Origin: Caldimonas caldifontis
GTDB taxonomy: Bacteria; Pseudomonadota; Gammaproteobacteria; Burkholderiales; Burkholderiaceae_C
Assembly: GCF_002930615.1 (NCBI RefSeq)
Contig: NZ_PSNX01000002.1
Span: forward strand, 186,001 to 250,000
Direction: 5' to 3'
DNA: 64,000 nucleotides
The notes beneath the pieces were generated by a model. The model saw nothing but the letters and a program-made list of their open reading frames with translations. It did no database searches and was not told the origin of the DNA. Shown here piece by piece: positions 50,389 through 58,664 of the stretch (positions are counted from its first letter, which is position 1; the number at the start of each line of letters is the position of its first letter). Both the position numbers and the translations under genes were made by a program.

Positions 50389-51582
50389 TCAGCGCCCGAT
50401 ATGGGCGTCGCGGGCCAGGCGGCCTTCATAGGGCTGGTCGGTGAAGAAGCCGTCCATGCCCTGCTGCAGGAAGGCGCGCACCCAGCCCCCCATGTCGCCC
50501 AGGCCGCGCGGGTCGTCACCCACGTCGAAGTCGTTGGGCAGGAACTGGTTCTCGGCGCGGAAGGTCCAGCCGTGCACCACCAGGCCGGCCTGGTGGGCAT
50601 CGCGCACCAGTGTGGTGGGCGTGCCCAGGCGGCCGCTCACCAACGGGATGATCAGGTTGGTGTTGGCGCCGATGCCCTGGGCGTAGGTGGCGATCTCGGC
50701 CAGGCCGGCGGGCTGCGCCAGGTCCCGATAGGTGCGCGGATCGCCGCTCACCACGAAGTCGTAGGGGCGTCCGCTGGCGCTGAGCAGTTGCACCAGCGGC
50801 ACACGCGTCATCTGGCGCAGCTGGCGCAGGTTGCCCACCTCGAAGGACTGGATGAAGACCGGGGAATCCGGGTGGCGGTAGCCGTACTTGTGCAGGACCC
50901 TGACCAGCGGCTCCTCCAGCGGCAGGCCGATGCTGCGGAAGTAGGTGGGGTGCTTGGTCTCGGGGTACACGCCAATGGGACGGAACGCAGTTGCCTTGCC
51001 CTTGCCACCGGCCTCCTTCGCCTGCTGGCGGCGGCGCTCGTTGGCCTGTTCCACCAGCTGGAGCACCTCTTCCAGGGTGGGCACCTCGAACATGTTGTCG
51101 AAGCGGGTGTTGGCCGGCCGCAGCTGGGGGATGCGCTCGCGCGCTCGCAGGGTCTTGAGTTCGGCGAGTGTGAAGTCTTCGGTGAACCAGCCCGTGATGG
51201 CCTGGCCGTCGATCATCTTGGTGGTCCGGCGCGCCGCGAACTCCGGCCGCTCGGCCACGTCGGTGGTGGCTTCGCGCACCGAACCATCGGCGTTGAGGAT
51301 GGCGATGGCATTTTCGTGGCGAGCCACCAGCACCCCGTCCTTGGTGATGACCAGGTCGGGTTCCACATAGTCGGCCCCCTGTTCGATGGCCAGCCAGTAG
51401 GCCGCCAGCGTGTGCTCGGGCAGGTAGCCGCTGGCCCCGCGGTGGGCAATCACCAGGGGCTCGGCCTGGCCCGCCCGTCCTGGCCCCTTGGGGCCCTGGG
51501 CCTGCACCGGGGTGGCCGGCAGGAGGGCTGCAGCCCCCAGCAGCCACAGGCTCATCAGGACCGTGCGTCGTTGTGTCGTCAT
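50389..51582 (-). CDS. glpQ: Glycerophosphodiester phosphodiesterase
   Basis: Periplasmic hydrolysis of glycerophosphodiesters to glycerol-3-phosphate. 397 residues. The signal peptide starts TTQRRTVLMSLWLLG and ends near VQAQ; the RRTVLM part is near a twin-arginine motif. Catalytic features: VIAHRGASGYLPEHTL, YVEPDLVITKDGVLVARHE and IGVYPETKHP. The C-terminal HGWTFRAEN and GMDGFFTDQP segments complete the barrel. Confidence 0.95.
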   Translation of the reverse strand: MTTQRRTVLMSLWLLGAAALLPATPVQAQGPKGPGRAGQAEPLVIAHRGASGYLPEHTLAAYWLAIEQGADYVEPDLVITKDGVLVARHENAIAILNADGSVREATTDVAERPEFAARRTTKMIDGQAITGWFTEDFTLAELKTLRARERIPQLRPANTRFDNMFEVPTLEEVLQLVEQANERRRQQAKEAGGKGKATAFRPIGVYPETKHPTYFRSIGLPLEEPLVRVLHKYGYRHPDSPVFIQSFEVGNLRQLRQMTRVPLVQLLSASGRPYDFVVSGDPRTYRDLAQPAGLAEIATYAQGIGANTNLIIPLVSGRLGTPTTLVRDAHQAGLVVHGWTFRAENQFLPNDFDVGDDPRGLGDMGGWVRAFLQQGMDGFFTDQPYEGRLARDAHIGR

Positions 51583-51651
51583 GCGCGTTCTCCTCGGTTG
51601 GATGGCGCGAACGATAGGCCGGGCGTATGACGGGATCGTGATGCGTTGCCG

Positions 51652-51849
51652 TCAATCCCGGATGAGGCGCCAGGTGAGCGCCAGGCTGATGAGCGCATTG
51701 GCCAGCCCCACACTGCCGACCAGCACCAGCCCCAGCGTCGTGAGCGGCATGGCGCGCAAGGCCCAGGCGCACACCGAAGACAGGACACTGAAGGCCAGCA
51801 TCAGCCAGAAGAGCGGATTGCGGGGCTGGAAAATGCGAGACAGCTTCAT
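51652..51849 (-). CDS. 65-residue two-helix membrane protein
   Basis: Starts MKLSRIFQPRNPLFWLMLAF and continues to LVGSVGLANALISLALTWRL. Two hydrophobic segments separated by a short loop; both ends are basic. It lies 16 bases after the methionine synthase stop on the same strand and may be its operon partner. I do not recognise the family. Confidence 0.65.
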   Translation of the reverse strand: MKLSRIFQPRNPLFWLMLAFSVLSSVCAWALRAMPLTTLGLVLVGSVGLANALISLALTWRLIRD

Positions 51850-51865
51850 GGGGCCCGATGATGCC

Positions 51866-52888
51866 TCAGCCACCGTAGCGCTGGCGCGCCAGCGCCGCAC
51901 CTTCGGCCAGGGCGCGCAGCTTGCGCTCAGCAACGTGACGGTCCATGGGCGCGAGGCCGCAGTTGGTGCACGGCAGCAGGTGGCGTGCGGGCACGAACTG
52001 CAGGGCGCGGCCGATGGTGTCGGCCACTTCCTCCGGGGTTTCGACCGTGTCGCTGGCCACATCGATCACGCCCACCATCACGTCCTTGCCCTTGAGCAGG
52101 CCCATCAGGTCAGGCGGCACATGCGAGTGGTAGCACTCCAGGCTGATCTGGTCGATGCTGCTGGATGCCAGCGCCGGGAAGATCTGCTCGTACTGCCGCC
52201 ATTCCTCGCCCAGCGACTTCTTCCAGTCGATGTTGGCCTGGATGCCATAGCCGTAGCAGATGTGCACCGCCTTCGTGCAGGCGAGCCCCTGAGCCGCGCG
52301 CTCCAGCGCACGGATGCCCCATTCATTGACTTCCTTCATGTACACATTGAAGGCCGGCTCGTCGAACTGGATGATGTCCACACCGTCGGCCTGCAGGGCC
52401 AGGGCTTCCTGGTTCAGCAGCTCGGCAAAGGCCATGGCCATCTTGACCTTGTCGCCGTAGTAGCGGTCGGCCACCGTGTCGACGATGGTCATGGGACCGG
52501 GCAGCGTGAACTTGAGCTTGCGCTTCGTGTGCGCCCGAGCGAATCGGGCCTCGTCCGCATGGACCCGCCCCTTCAGGCGCAGCGGCCCCACCACCTGCGG
52601 CACCATGGCCTCGTAGCGGTTGTCGCGGATGCCCATCTTCACCTTGTGCTCGAAGTCGATGCCTTCGACCTGCTCCAGGAACCCATGGACGAAGTGCTGA
52701 CGCGACTGCTCGCCGTCGGTCACCACATCCAGGCCCGCATCCTCCTGAGCCTTGATCCACAGGAGCGTGGCGTCGAGCTTGGCCTGCTTCAGGGCCTCGC
52801 CCTGGGCGCGCCACTGCGGCCAGAGCTTGTGGGTTTCGGCCAGCCAGTCGGGTTTGGGCAGGCTGCCGGCAATGGTGGTTTCAAACAT
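51866..52888 (-). CDS. Core-type cobalamin-independent methionine synthase
   Basis: 340 residues, matching only the C-terminal catalytic half of MetE. Zinc ligands are visible: HIC (His and Cys), LECYHS (Glu) and LPCTNCGL (Cys). TIAGSLPKPDW, VVTDGEQSR and QFDEPAF are substrate-side motifs. Such short enzymes (MesD type and relatives) transfer a methyl group to homocysteine without the N-terminal folate-handling half. The usual MesX (DUF1852) partner is not adjacent. The ATG at 52888 was chosen with GGAG 7 bases upstream. Confidence 0.87.
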   Translation of the reverse strand: MFETTIAGSLPKPDWLAETHKLWPQWRAQGEALKQAKLDATLLWIKAQEDAGLDVVTDGEQSRQHFVHGFLEQVEGIDFEHKVKMGIRDNRYEAMVPQVVGPLRLKGRVHADEARFARAHTKRKLKFTLPGPMTIVDTVADRYYGDKVKMAMAFAELLNQEALALQADGVDIIQFDEPAFNVYMKEVNEWGIRALERAAQGLACTKAVHICYGYGIQANIDWKKSLGEEWRQYEQIFPALASSSIDQISLECYHSHVPPDLMGLLKGKDVMVGVIDVASDTVETPEEVADTIGRALQFVPARHLLPCTNCGLAPMDRHVAERKLRALAEGAALARQRYGG

Positions 52889-53203
52889 CAACGTCTCCAC
52901 TGGAACGTCCGGAAAGAACAACATGTCACGTTAGCCCGGCCGCGGGGCCGATGCACCGGGTTTTCCCCCCGAAATGGCGAAAGTCGCCCATCGCGCCCAC
53001 GAACGGTGCGAATGGTGTACAGTCAGGTTCAGGTACACGCCAGACCGTCGGTCTTTGAGGTCTTCCCCGTCTTGTCCGGGCATGCCCGCACAAGCCTCGT
53101 TTGAATCCCCCGGGTTCCGTCTCTTGAGTGTTTCCTGCAGGTGCATCGTGCACGCTGTGCGCGCCTGCCTTGTTTTATCCATTTTTATTTGAAGGAAAGC
53201 TCC
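52889..53203 (+). promoter_or_regulatory. Upstream region and probable long leader of cspA
   Basis: 315 bases without a gene, between the divergent methionine synthase gene and the cold-shock gene. It holds an inverted pair GTGTAC (53016-53021) and GTACAC (53034-53039) overlapping a TACAGT hexamer, and a pyrimidine- and T-rich stretch just before the ribosome binding site GAAGGAAAG. A long structured leader is usual for cold-shock genes; a promoter here is only suggested. Confidence 0.4.
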
Positions 53204-53413
53204 ATGAGCACCCAAACCGGCACCGTCAAGTGGTTCAACGAAAGCAAGGGCTATGGCTTCATCGCCCAGGACGCCGGTGGCGCCGACCTGTTCGCCCACT
53301 TCCGTGACATCCAGGGCACCGGCTTCAAGACGCTGCAGGAAAACCAGCGCGTCGAATTCGAAGTCAAGCAAGGCCAGAAGGGCCTGCAAGCGGCCAACAT
53401 CCGCCCGCTGTGA
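53204..53413 (+). CDS. CspA-family cold-shock protein
   Basis: 69 residues, single cold-shock domain that binds single-stranded RNA/DNA. RNP1 is KGYGFIAQD and RNP2 is DLFAHFRDI; it begins with [14 protein letters not shown]. Strong GAAGGA ribosome binding site and a terminator directly after the stop. Probably an mRNA chaperone active in cold or growth transitions. Confidence 0.97.
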   Translation: MSTQTGTVKWFNESKGYGFIAQDAGGADLFAHFRDIQGTGFKTLQENQRVEFEVKQGQKGLQAANIRPL

Positions 53414-53438
53414 GCCCCTCGGGCTCTCGCCCGACCAA

Positions 53439-53469
53439 GAAACCGCAGCATCTGCTGCGGTTTTTTTTC
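53439..53469 (+). terminator. Rho-independent terminator of the cold-shock gene
   Basis: AAACCGCAGCA and TGCTGCGGTTT (53440-53463) pair around a TC centre and are followed by eight Ts in all. Confidence 0.9.
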
Positions 53470-53525
53470 GCCGCTTGCAATCCCCCGGCTTGACCGGGGC
53501 TGCAAGGCTGGCATCACAATCACGC

Positions 53526-54449
53526 ATGACTCGCTACTCGCCTCTTCCGACGCGGCCCTTGCGCATCGGCATCTCGGCGCGTCTTCTCTACCAGGTGCCT
53601 CCCGAGCTGGGGTTTCGCAACAAGACCCTGCAGTACCTGGAGCAATCGCTCGCCCACTGGATCATGGAACACGGCGCCATGGCCTTCATGGTGCCGGCCG
53701 TGGCCGAAGACAGCCGCCGTGCCGCCCGGCACCTGTCGGTGGACGAATACGTGGCCGAACTCGACGGCCTGGTGCTGCAAGGCGGTGCCGACGTGGCCCC
53801 GCAGACCTACGGCCAGGAACCGATCGACCCGCGCTGGAGCGGAGACCCGGTGCGTGACCGCTACGAGCTGGCCCTGCTGCGCTCCTTCCTCGACCAGGGC
53901 AAGCCGGTGATCGGCGTGTGCCGCGGCTGTCAGCTGCTCAACGTGGCCTTTGGCGGCACGCTCTACCAGGACCTGCAGACGCAGTGCCCCAACACGCATC
54001 GCCACGTCGACTCCGAGCTGTACGACCAGTTCGAGCACGACATCACCTTCCTGCAGGGCTCGCAGCTGGCCCAGCTGTACCCGAAATCGACCCAGCTGCG
54101 CGTGACCAGCATCCACCACCAGGCCGTGGACCAGCTGGGCAAGCAAGTGGTGGTGGAGGCAGTGTCCTCGCTGGACGGTGTGGTCGAAGCGATCCGCTGG
54201 ACCGGCGACGGCTACGCCCGCGGTCTGCAGTGGCATCCCGAGTTCCACCAGGATCGTCGCACCCTGATCGACAGTGCCCCCATCATGCTGGATTTCCTCA
54301 ACGTGGCCGCCGAGACCGCGATGCGCAAGCTCGACGACCCCGCCTGCCCTGATCGCCGTCAGCCGCGCGCCCCGCTGCGCCTGCAGGCCGACCGCGACGC
54401 CGCCGCAGCGCTACCTCCGCCAGCGCCCCCGCCTGCGTCGCCAAGGTGA
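53526..54449 (+). CDS. Class I glutamine amidotransferase (PuuD-like)
   Basis: 307 residues. The nucleophile lies in VIGVCRGCQLLNVAFGG, and the His/Glu pair in GLQWHPEFHQD. ELDGLVLQGGADVAPQTYG is the PuuD/gamma-glutamyl-GABA hydrolase pattern. It likely hydrolyses a gamma-glutamyl amide in polyamine or amine catabolism. The last 40 residues are Pro/Ala/Arg-rich and not part of the fold. Confidence 0.9.
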   Translation: MTRYSPLPTRPLRIGISARLLYQVPPELGFRNKTLQYLEQSLAHWIMEHGAMAFMVPAVAEDSRRAARHLSVDEYVAELDGLVLQGGADVAPQTYGQEPIDPRWSGDPVRDRYELALLRSFLDQGKPVIGVCRGCQLLNVAFGGTLYQDLQTQCPNTHRHVDSELYDQFEHDITFLQGSQLAQLYPKSTQLRVTSIHHQAVDQLGKQVVVEAVSSLDGVVEAIRWTGDGYARGLQWHPEFHQDRRTLIDSAPIMLDFLNVAAETAMRKLDDPACPDRRQPRAPLRLQADRDAAAALPPPAPPPASPR

Positions 54450-54521
54450 CGGCAAGCCGGGGCCGTCCGTGGTTTCATTGCCGCCTTCCGGGGCCCTGAG
54501 CCCGGTCCACCAGGAGACGCC

Positions 54522-55559
54522 ATGAGCACCCCCATGAACCACCAGGTCCGTCTGGCCGCCCGCCCGGTCGGCCTGCCCACCGATGCCAACTGGCAGTTCA
54601 CCACCGAACCCGTCGCCCAACCCGGCCCGGGCGGCGTGTTGGTGAAGACGCTCTACCTCTCCCTCGACCCGGCCATGCGCGGCTGGATGAACGAGGGCAA
54701 GTCCTACATCCCGCCCGTGGGCATCGGGGAAGTCATGCGCGCCGGCGGCGTGGGCCGCGTCGTGGCCTCGAACAACCCGGCCTTTGCCGTCGGCGATGCC
54801 GTGACCGGCAGCCTGGGCGTGCAGGAGTATGCGCTGTTCGCCGAGAACGAGTTGCGCCGGGCGGGCCTGGCCCGCATCGATCTGCGGGCCGGCAGCTGGA
54901 CACAGTGGCTCAACGTGCTGGGCATGCCGGGCATGACTGGATACTTCGGCCTGATGGACATCGGCCAGCCCAAGGCTGGCGAAACCGTGGTGGTGTCGGG
55001 TGCGGCGGGCGCCGTGGGTCAGACGGTGGGGCAGCTCGCCAAGATCAAGGGATGCCGCGTCGTGGGCATCGCCGGTGGACCGGCCAAGTGCGAGTGGGTG
55101 GTGCGCGAACTGGGCTTCGACGCCTGCATCGATTACAAGGGCGGCGATGTGCGTGCCGGCCTGAAGGAGCACTGCCCGCAAGGCGTGGACATCTACTTCG
55201 ACAACGTGGGCGGCGACATCCTCGACACCGTGCTCACGCGCATCAACCGCAAGGCCCGCATCATCATCTGCGGCGCCATCAGCCAGTACAACAACACCAC
55301 GCCGGTGGCCGGTCCGAAGAACTATCTGTCACTGCTGGTGAACCGTGCCCGCATGGAAGGCATGGTGGTGTTCGACTACGCCGACCGCTACCCCCAGGCC
55401 ATCGCCGAGATGGCGGGCTACCTGCGTGAGGGCCGCATGCGCTCACGCGAAGACGTGGTGCGCGGCCTGGACAACTTTCCCAAGACGCTGCTCAAGCTCT
55501 TCAACGGCGAGAACTTCGGCAAACTGGTCTTGCAGGTGGCCGACGACGATGCGGCCTGA
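54522..55559 (+). CDS. NADP-dependent medium-chain oxidoreductase (CurA-like)
   Basis: 345 residues of the leukotriene B4/curcumin-reductase branch of zinc-free MDR enzymes. Cofactor motif VVSGAAGAVGQTVGQLAKIK, then DYKGGDVRAGLKEHCPQGVD, YFDNVGGDILDTVL and ICGAISQYNN. It probably reduces alpha,beta-unsaturated carbonyls. ATG at 54522; 72 bases after the amidotransferase gene. Confidence 0.93.
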   Translation: MSTPMNHQVRLAARPVGLPTDANWQFTTEPVAQPGPGGVLVKTLYLSLDPAMRGWMNEGKSYIPPVGIGEVMRAGGVGRVVASNNPAFAVGDAVTGSLGVQEYALFAENELRRAGLARIDLRAGSWTQWLNVLGMPGMTGYFGLMDIGQPKAGETVVVSGAAGAVGQTVGQLAKIKGCRVVGIAGGPAKCEWVVRELGFDACIDYKGGDVRAGLKEHCPQGVDIYFDNVGGDILDTVLTRINRKARIIICGAISQYNNTTPVAGPKNYLSLLVNRARMEGMVVFDYADRYPQAIAEMAGYLREGRMRSREDVVRGLDNFPKTLLKLFNGENFGKLVLQVADDDAA

Positions 55560-55615
55560 CGCAAAGAGCCGGTGGCCCACAGGGCTCACCGGCCGTTCAG
55601 TGCCGCCCTGCGGGC

Positions 55616-56053
55616 TTATTGCTGACGCGTTTCGACCTGCAGCAGGTTGTCCACGCTCTGCACACCGCTCACGCTGGCCGCAAGCTGGGTGGCTCGGTCG
55701 CGTGCCTCGGGTGTGGGGGCCGTCCCGCTGAGCTTGACGCGACCGGCGGTCGTGTCCACGTCGATGTCGAGTGCGCTGAGCTGCGGATCCTTCGCGAGTG
55801 CGGCGTTCACCTGGGCCGAGATCGCGGCATCGCCAATGGCATCGCCGGCACGCTCCACCTGCTCGCCGATGGCCTCGCCGGCACGCTCCATGCCCTGACG
55901 GGCCTCCTGACCCATGTCGCGCATGGACTGCTCGGCCTGGGCGATGTTCGTGTCGGCGCGCTGGCCCAGGGTCAGTTCTTCCTCCGACTTTCCGCAGCCC
56001 ACCAGGGCCAGGGCGGTGATCACGGTGCCGGCAAGGATGGCGGTCTTCTTCAT
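55616..56053 (-). CDS. BON-domain lipoprotein
   Basis: 145 residues. Lipobox ALVGC (Cys20), an acidic helical segment (QAEQSMRDMGQEARQGMERA), then one BON domain at the C-terminus (ISAQVNAALAKDPQLSALDI, GRVKLSGTAPTPEARDRAT, VQSVDNLLQV). Such OsmY-like proteins associate with the envelope and are often stress-induced. Confidence 0.9.
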   Translation of the reverse strand: MKKTAILAGTVITALALVGCGKSEEELTLGQRADTNIAQAEQSMRDMGQEARQGMERAGEAIGEQVERAGDAIGDAAISAQVNAALAKDPQLSALDIDVDTTAGRVKLSGTAPTPEARDRATQLAASVSGVQSVDNLLQVETRQQ

Positions 56054-56266
56054 GGCGTTTCTCCTTTCAAGTCGTCTGTGCCGCGCTGGGCGGCTGATGT
56101 CACCTGGGCCGAGAGCCCTGGCGACTCGGACCGATCGAAGCGATGCGGTTGTCGGAACTTTAGGAAGGCCCCATTGCCGCGACTGTCGGAAGCGACTCGG
56201 ACCCGCTGTCAGCCAGGGCCGACAGCCGTAACGATTGGGTACATATGACGCCTGGGCGACATAAAA

Positions 56267-56284
56267 ATCGAACGATCGTTCGAT
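56267..56284. promoter_or_regulatory. 18-bp palindromic operator upstream of the thioesterase
   Basis: ATCGAACGATCGTTCGAT is a perfect palindrome, 34 bases before the thioesterase ATG. The GAACGNNCGTTC form is typical of TetR-family operators, many of which control acyl-CoA metabolism. No TetR gene lies within the window. Confidence 0.6.
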
Positions 56285-56317
56285 AATTGCCTCTCGTCAA
56301 CGCTCAGGACCGGCTTC

Positions 56318-57136
56318 ATGGACACGCCCACGCCCCTCTCCCGCTTGCTGACCCAGCGCCACCGCAAGGACGCTACCGTCACGCTGCCCCTCACACCGGA
56401 CTGGCAGCAAGGGCGCACCGCCTTTGGCGGTCTGATCGCCGTCTATGGCGTGGAGGCCATGCGCGATGTGGCGGGCGCCGAATGGCCGCTGCGTGCGCTG
56501 CAGACCAACTTCATCGCTCCCGTGGCTGCAGGCGAGGTGCAGGTGTGCGTGCACCTGCTGCGTGAGGGCCGCAACGTGCGCCAGGTCCAGGCTCAGGTGA
56601 CGCAGGCGGGGCAGGTGGCCGCCGTGCTGGTGGGCGTGTTCGGCATCGGACGCGAAACCCGCCTGCCCACGCTGGATCCTCGCCGTCCCGAGGTGGCGCT
56701 CGATCCTGACGCGTCGATCGGGCGACCTTATGTGCCGGGGCTTGCCCCCGCTTTCACGCAGCATGTGGATTTCCGCTGGGCCGAGGGGGCCCCACCGTTC
56801 TCGGGCACGGACACCTGGCACTCGCGCATCCACCTGCGCCTGCATGACGCCCAGGGGGTGGATGCCGAGCTGCTGGCGGTGATGCTGGCCGATGCTGCAC
56901 CGACGCCTGCGCTGAGCCGCTTCCATGGCCCGACCCCGGCGAGTTCCGTGTCATGGTCGCTGGAGCTTCAGTCTCATGCGCTGCCCGATGCCGCGACGGC
57001 CTCGACCGGGTGGTGGCGCGTGGACAAGGACACGCACGCCGGCGCTGGCGGCTATGTCAGCGAAAGCACCCACCTGTGGAGCCCGGACGGCCGCCTGGCT
57101 GCTCTGGGCTCCCAGGTGGTGGCGGTGTTCGGCTGA
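56318..57136 (+). CDS. Acyl-CoA thioesterase-like protein (double hotdog)
   Basis: 272 residues with the 4HBT_3/TesB layout: the first hotdog (RTAFGGLIAVYGVEAMRDV, LQTNFIAPVAAGEVQV, RNVRQVQAQVTQAGQVAAVL) and the second (DAELLAVMLADAAPTPAL, SSVSWSLELQSHALP, GGYVSESTHLWSPDGRLAAL). It should hydrolyse acyl-CoA esters; chain length unknown. Controlled in all likelihood by the palindrome just upstream. Confidence 0.88.
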   Translation: MDTPTPLSRLLTQRHRKDATVTLPLTPDWQQGRTAFGGLIAVYGVEAMRDVAGAEWPLRALQTNFIAPVAAGEVQVCVHLLREGRNVRQVQAQVTQAGQVAAVLVGVFGIGRETRLPTLDPRRPEVALDPDASIGRPYVPGLAPAFTQHVDFRWAEGAPPFSGTDTWHSRIHLRLHDAQGVDAELLAVMLADAAPTPALSRFHGPTPASSVSWSLELQSHALPDAATASTGWWRVDKDTHAGAGGYVSESTHLWSPDGRLAALGSQVVAVFG

Positions 57137-57151
57137 GGCGGACCGCCCGGC

Positions 57152-57192
57152 TTGAGCCAGATCAAGCCCGCGGGCCGTGGCCTGCGCAGAAT
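57152..57192 (+). promoter_or_regulatory. FNR/Anr-type box and promoter of the universal stress gene
   Basis: TTGAGCCAGATCAA (57152-57165) matches the TTGAT-N4-ATCAA consensus except for one base. A CAGAAT hexamer follows at 57187-57192. If that is the -10, the box is centred about 41 bases before the start, the class II arrangement used by FNR/CRP-type activators. Confidence 0.6.
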
Positions 57193-57224
57193 CAGGCCAC
57201 TGCAACGCCGGATCCGGAGGCCCC

Positions 57225-58052
57225 ATGAACATCCGCCAAATGCTGGTTCACCTCGACACCAGCCCTGCCTGCGAAGCCCGTGTGGCCCTGGCATGCGACC
57301 TCGCCCGGCGGTTCGACGCGCATCTCACGGGCCTTGCACCCACGGGCTGGGTGCAGATGCCGGTGGACGTGGGCATGGCCATGGGCTCGCCCAACTATGT
57401 GCAGTTGTCGATGGACCACCTGCGACGCCGCGCAGAGGAGGCGGCCAAGCGGTTCCGCACGCAGGTACAGGGGCTGCGCAGCGCGCACGCGGTGATCGAG
57501 GAACAGGACAGTGCACCCGCGGTCGTGATGCACGGCCGCTGCAGCGATCTCGTCGTGGTGGGACAGCACCACCCCGACGATCTGTTGGAGACCGCCGGGG
57601 GGGCGCTGGCCGAGCAGGTGCTGATGCTGTCCGGGCGGCCCGTGCTGGTCGTCCCCTACATCGGTGCACCAGCCACCTGTGGCCAACGCATCCTGCTGGC
57701 CTGGAAGCCCACACGCGAGTCCGCGCGGGCGGTGGCCGATGCCATGCCGCTGCTCCAGGCGGCGGGCCATGTGGACGTGGTGGTGTTCGAAGAGGCGGGT
57801 ACACCAGCCGGCACGGCCCAGCTTGATGATCTCTCGGCCTGGCTCACCCGCCATGGCGTGCGGCATTCGGCCTCGCGTGAGCCGAAGGTGATCGACGTGG
57901 GCAATGCCCTCTTGTCGTATGCGGCAGACCGTGGCAGCGACCTGCTCGTGATGGGTGGCTACGGTCACTCGCGGCTGCGCGAATGGGTGCTGGGCGGTGC
58001 GACCCGTTCGCTGCTGACCCAGATGACGATCCCGGTGGTCCTGTCGCACTGA
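57225..58052 (+). CDS. Universal stress protein UspA family, two domains
   Basis: 275 residues with two Usp domains. The C-terminal one has the ATP-binding GGYGHSRLREWVLGGATRS (GX2GX9G type); the N-terminal one is degenerate (LVVVGQHHPDDLLETAGG). CGGAGG lies 4 bases before the ATG. The upstream FNR-type box suggests induction under low oxygen, as known for several proteobacterial Usp proteins. Confidence 0.93.
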   Translation: MNIRQMLVHLDTSPACEARVALACDLARRFDAHLTGLAPTGWVQMPVDVGMAMGSPNYVQLSMDHLRRRAEEAAKRFRTQVQGLRSAHAVIEEQDSAPAVVMHGRCSDLVVVGQHHPDDLLETAGGALAEQVLMLSGRPVLVVPYIGAPATCGQRILLAWKPTRESARAVADAMPLLQAAGHVDVVVFEEAGTPAGTAQLDDLSAWLTRHGVRHSASREPKVIDVGNALLSYAADRGSDLLVMGGYGHSRLREWVLGGATRSLLTQMTIPVVLSH

Positions 58053-58065
58053 CCCGCCAGCGGCC

Positions 58066-58596
58066 TCAGTAGCCCAACGGCACTCCGCGGGGAAAGACGC
58101 TCGACAGGGCGATGGCCGCCATCACCAGTGCGCCGAGCACGGGCACCAGCCAGGGCACGCGTGGCCCGCTCGGGGCTGCCGTGCGCCCGGCCCGCACGGC
58201 ACTCACGATCTGGCGCCGCACCTGCAGCACGGCCGCGGCCAGCACCAGCGGACCGACGACGAACAGCGCCTCGATGGGGTACAGATACTCGCCGTCCCAG
58301 GCGTCGCCGAGACCCGACAGCGCAAAGCCCACGAGGATGGCCACCGGCACCAGCAAGGCCATGCCCGCCACAACCGCCGCTGCGCCGCGGGCTGCACTCG
58401 CCCCCGGCGCCGCCCCCGAGGGGCCGGGCTTCGATGCCGATGCGCGCTGACGCACGGTGCCGGCTTCCTCGGCAGGGGTCGAAGCCGGGTCGGGCGCCAA
58501 AGGCGGCATGACCGCACCGGGAGCGTTGGCGTCCTTGAGCCCCAGCTTCCGGCTCTGTTCGCGCTGCAAGCGCTCGATTTCCTTCACGAAATCCAT
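58066..58596 (-). CDS. Membrane protein of unknown function
   Basis: 176 residues. A basic cytoplasmic N-terminus (MDFVKEIERLQREQSRKLGL), a Pro/Ala-rich linker, and three hydrophobic helices (AAVVAGMALLVPVAILVGFA, LFVVGPLVLAAAVLQV, WLVPVLGALVMAAIALSSVF). Family not recognised. Convergent with the usp gene and 68 bases after the diguanylate cyclase gene. Confidence 0.75.
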   Translation of the reverse strand: MDFVKEIERLQREQSRKLGLKDANAPGAVMPPLAPDPASTPAEEAGTVRQRASASKPGPSGAAPGASAARGAAAVVAGMALLVPVAILVGFALSGLGDAWDGEYLYPIEALFVVGPLVLAAAVLQVRRQIVSAVRAGRTAAPSGPRVPWLVPVLGALVMAAIALSSVFPRGVPLGY

Positions 58597-58664
58597 GGGC
58601 TCTCCGTTGGCGAAGCCCAGATGCTCGCTCAGGCGCGGGATTTCGTCCAGCCTGCTGCAGCGGC

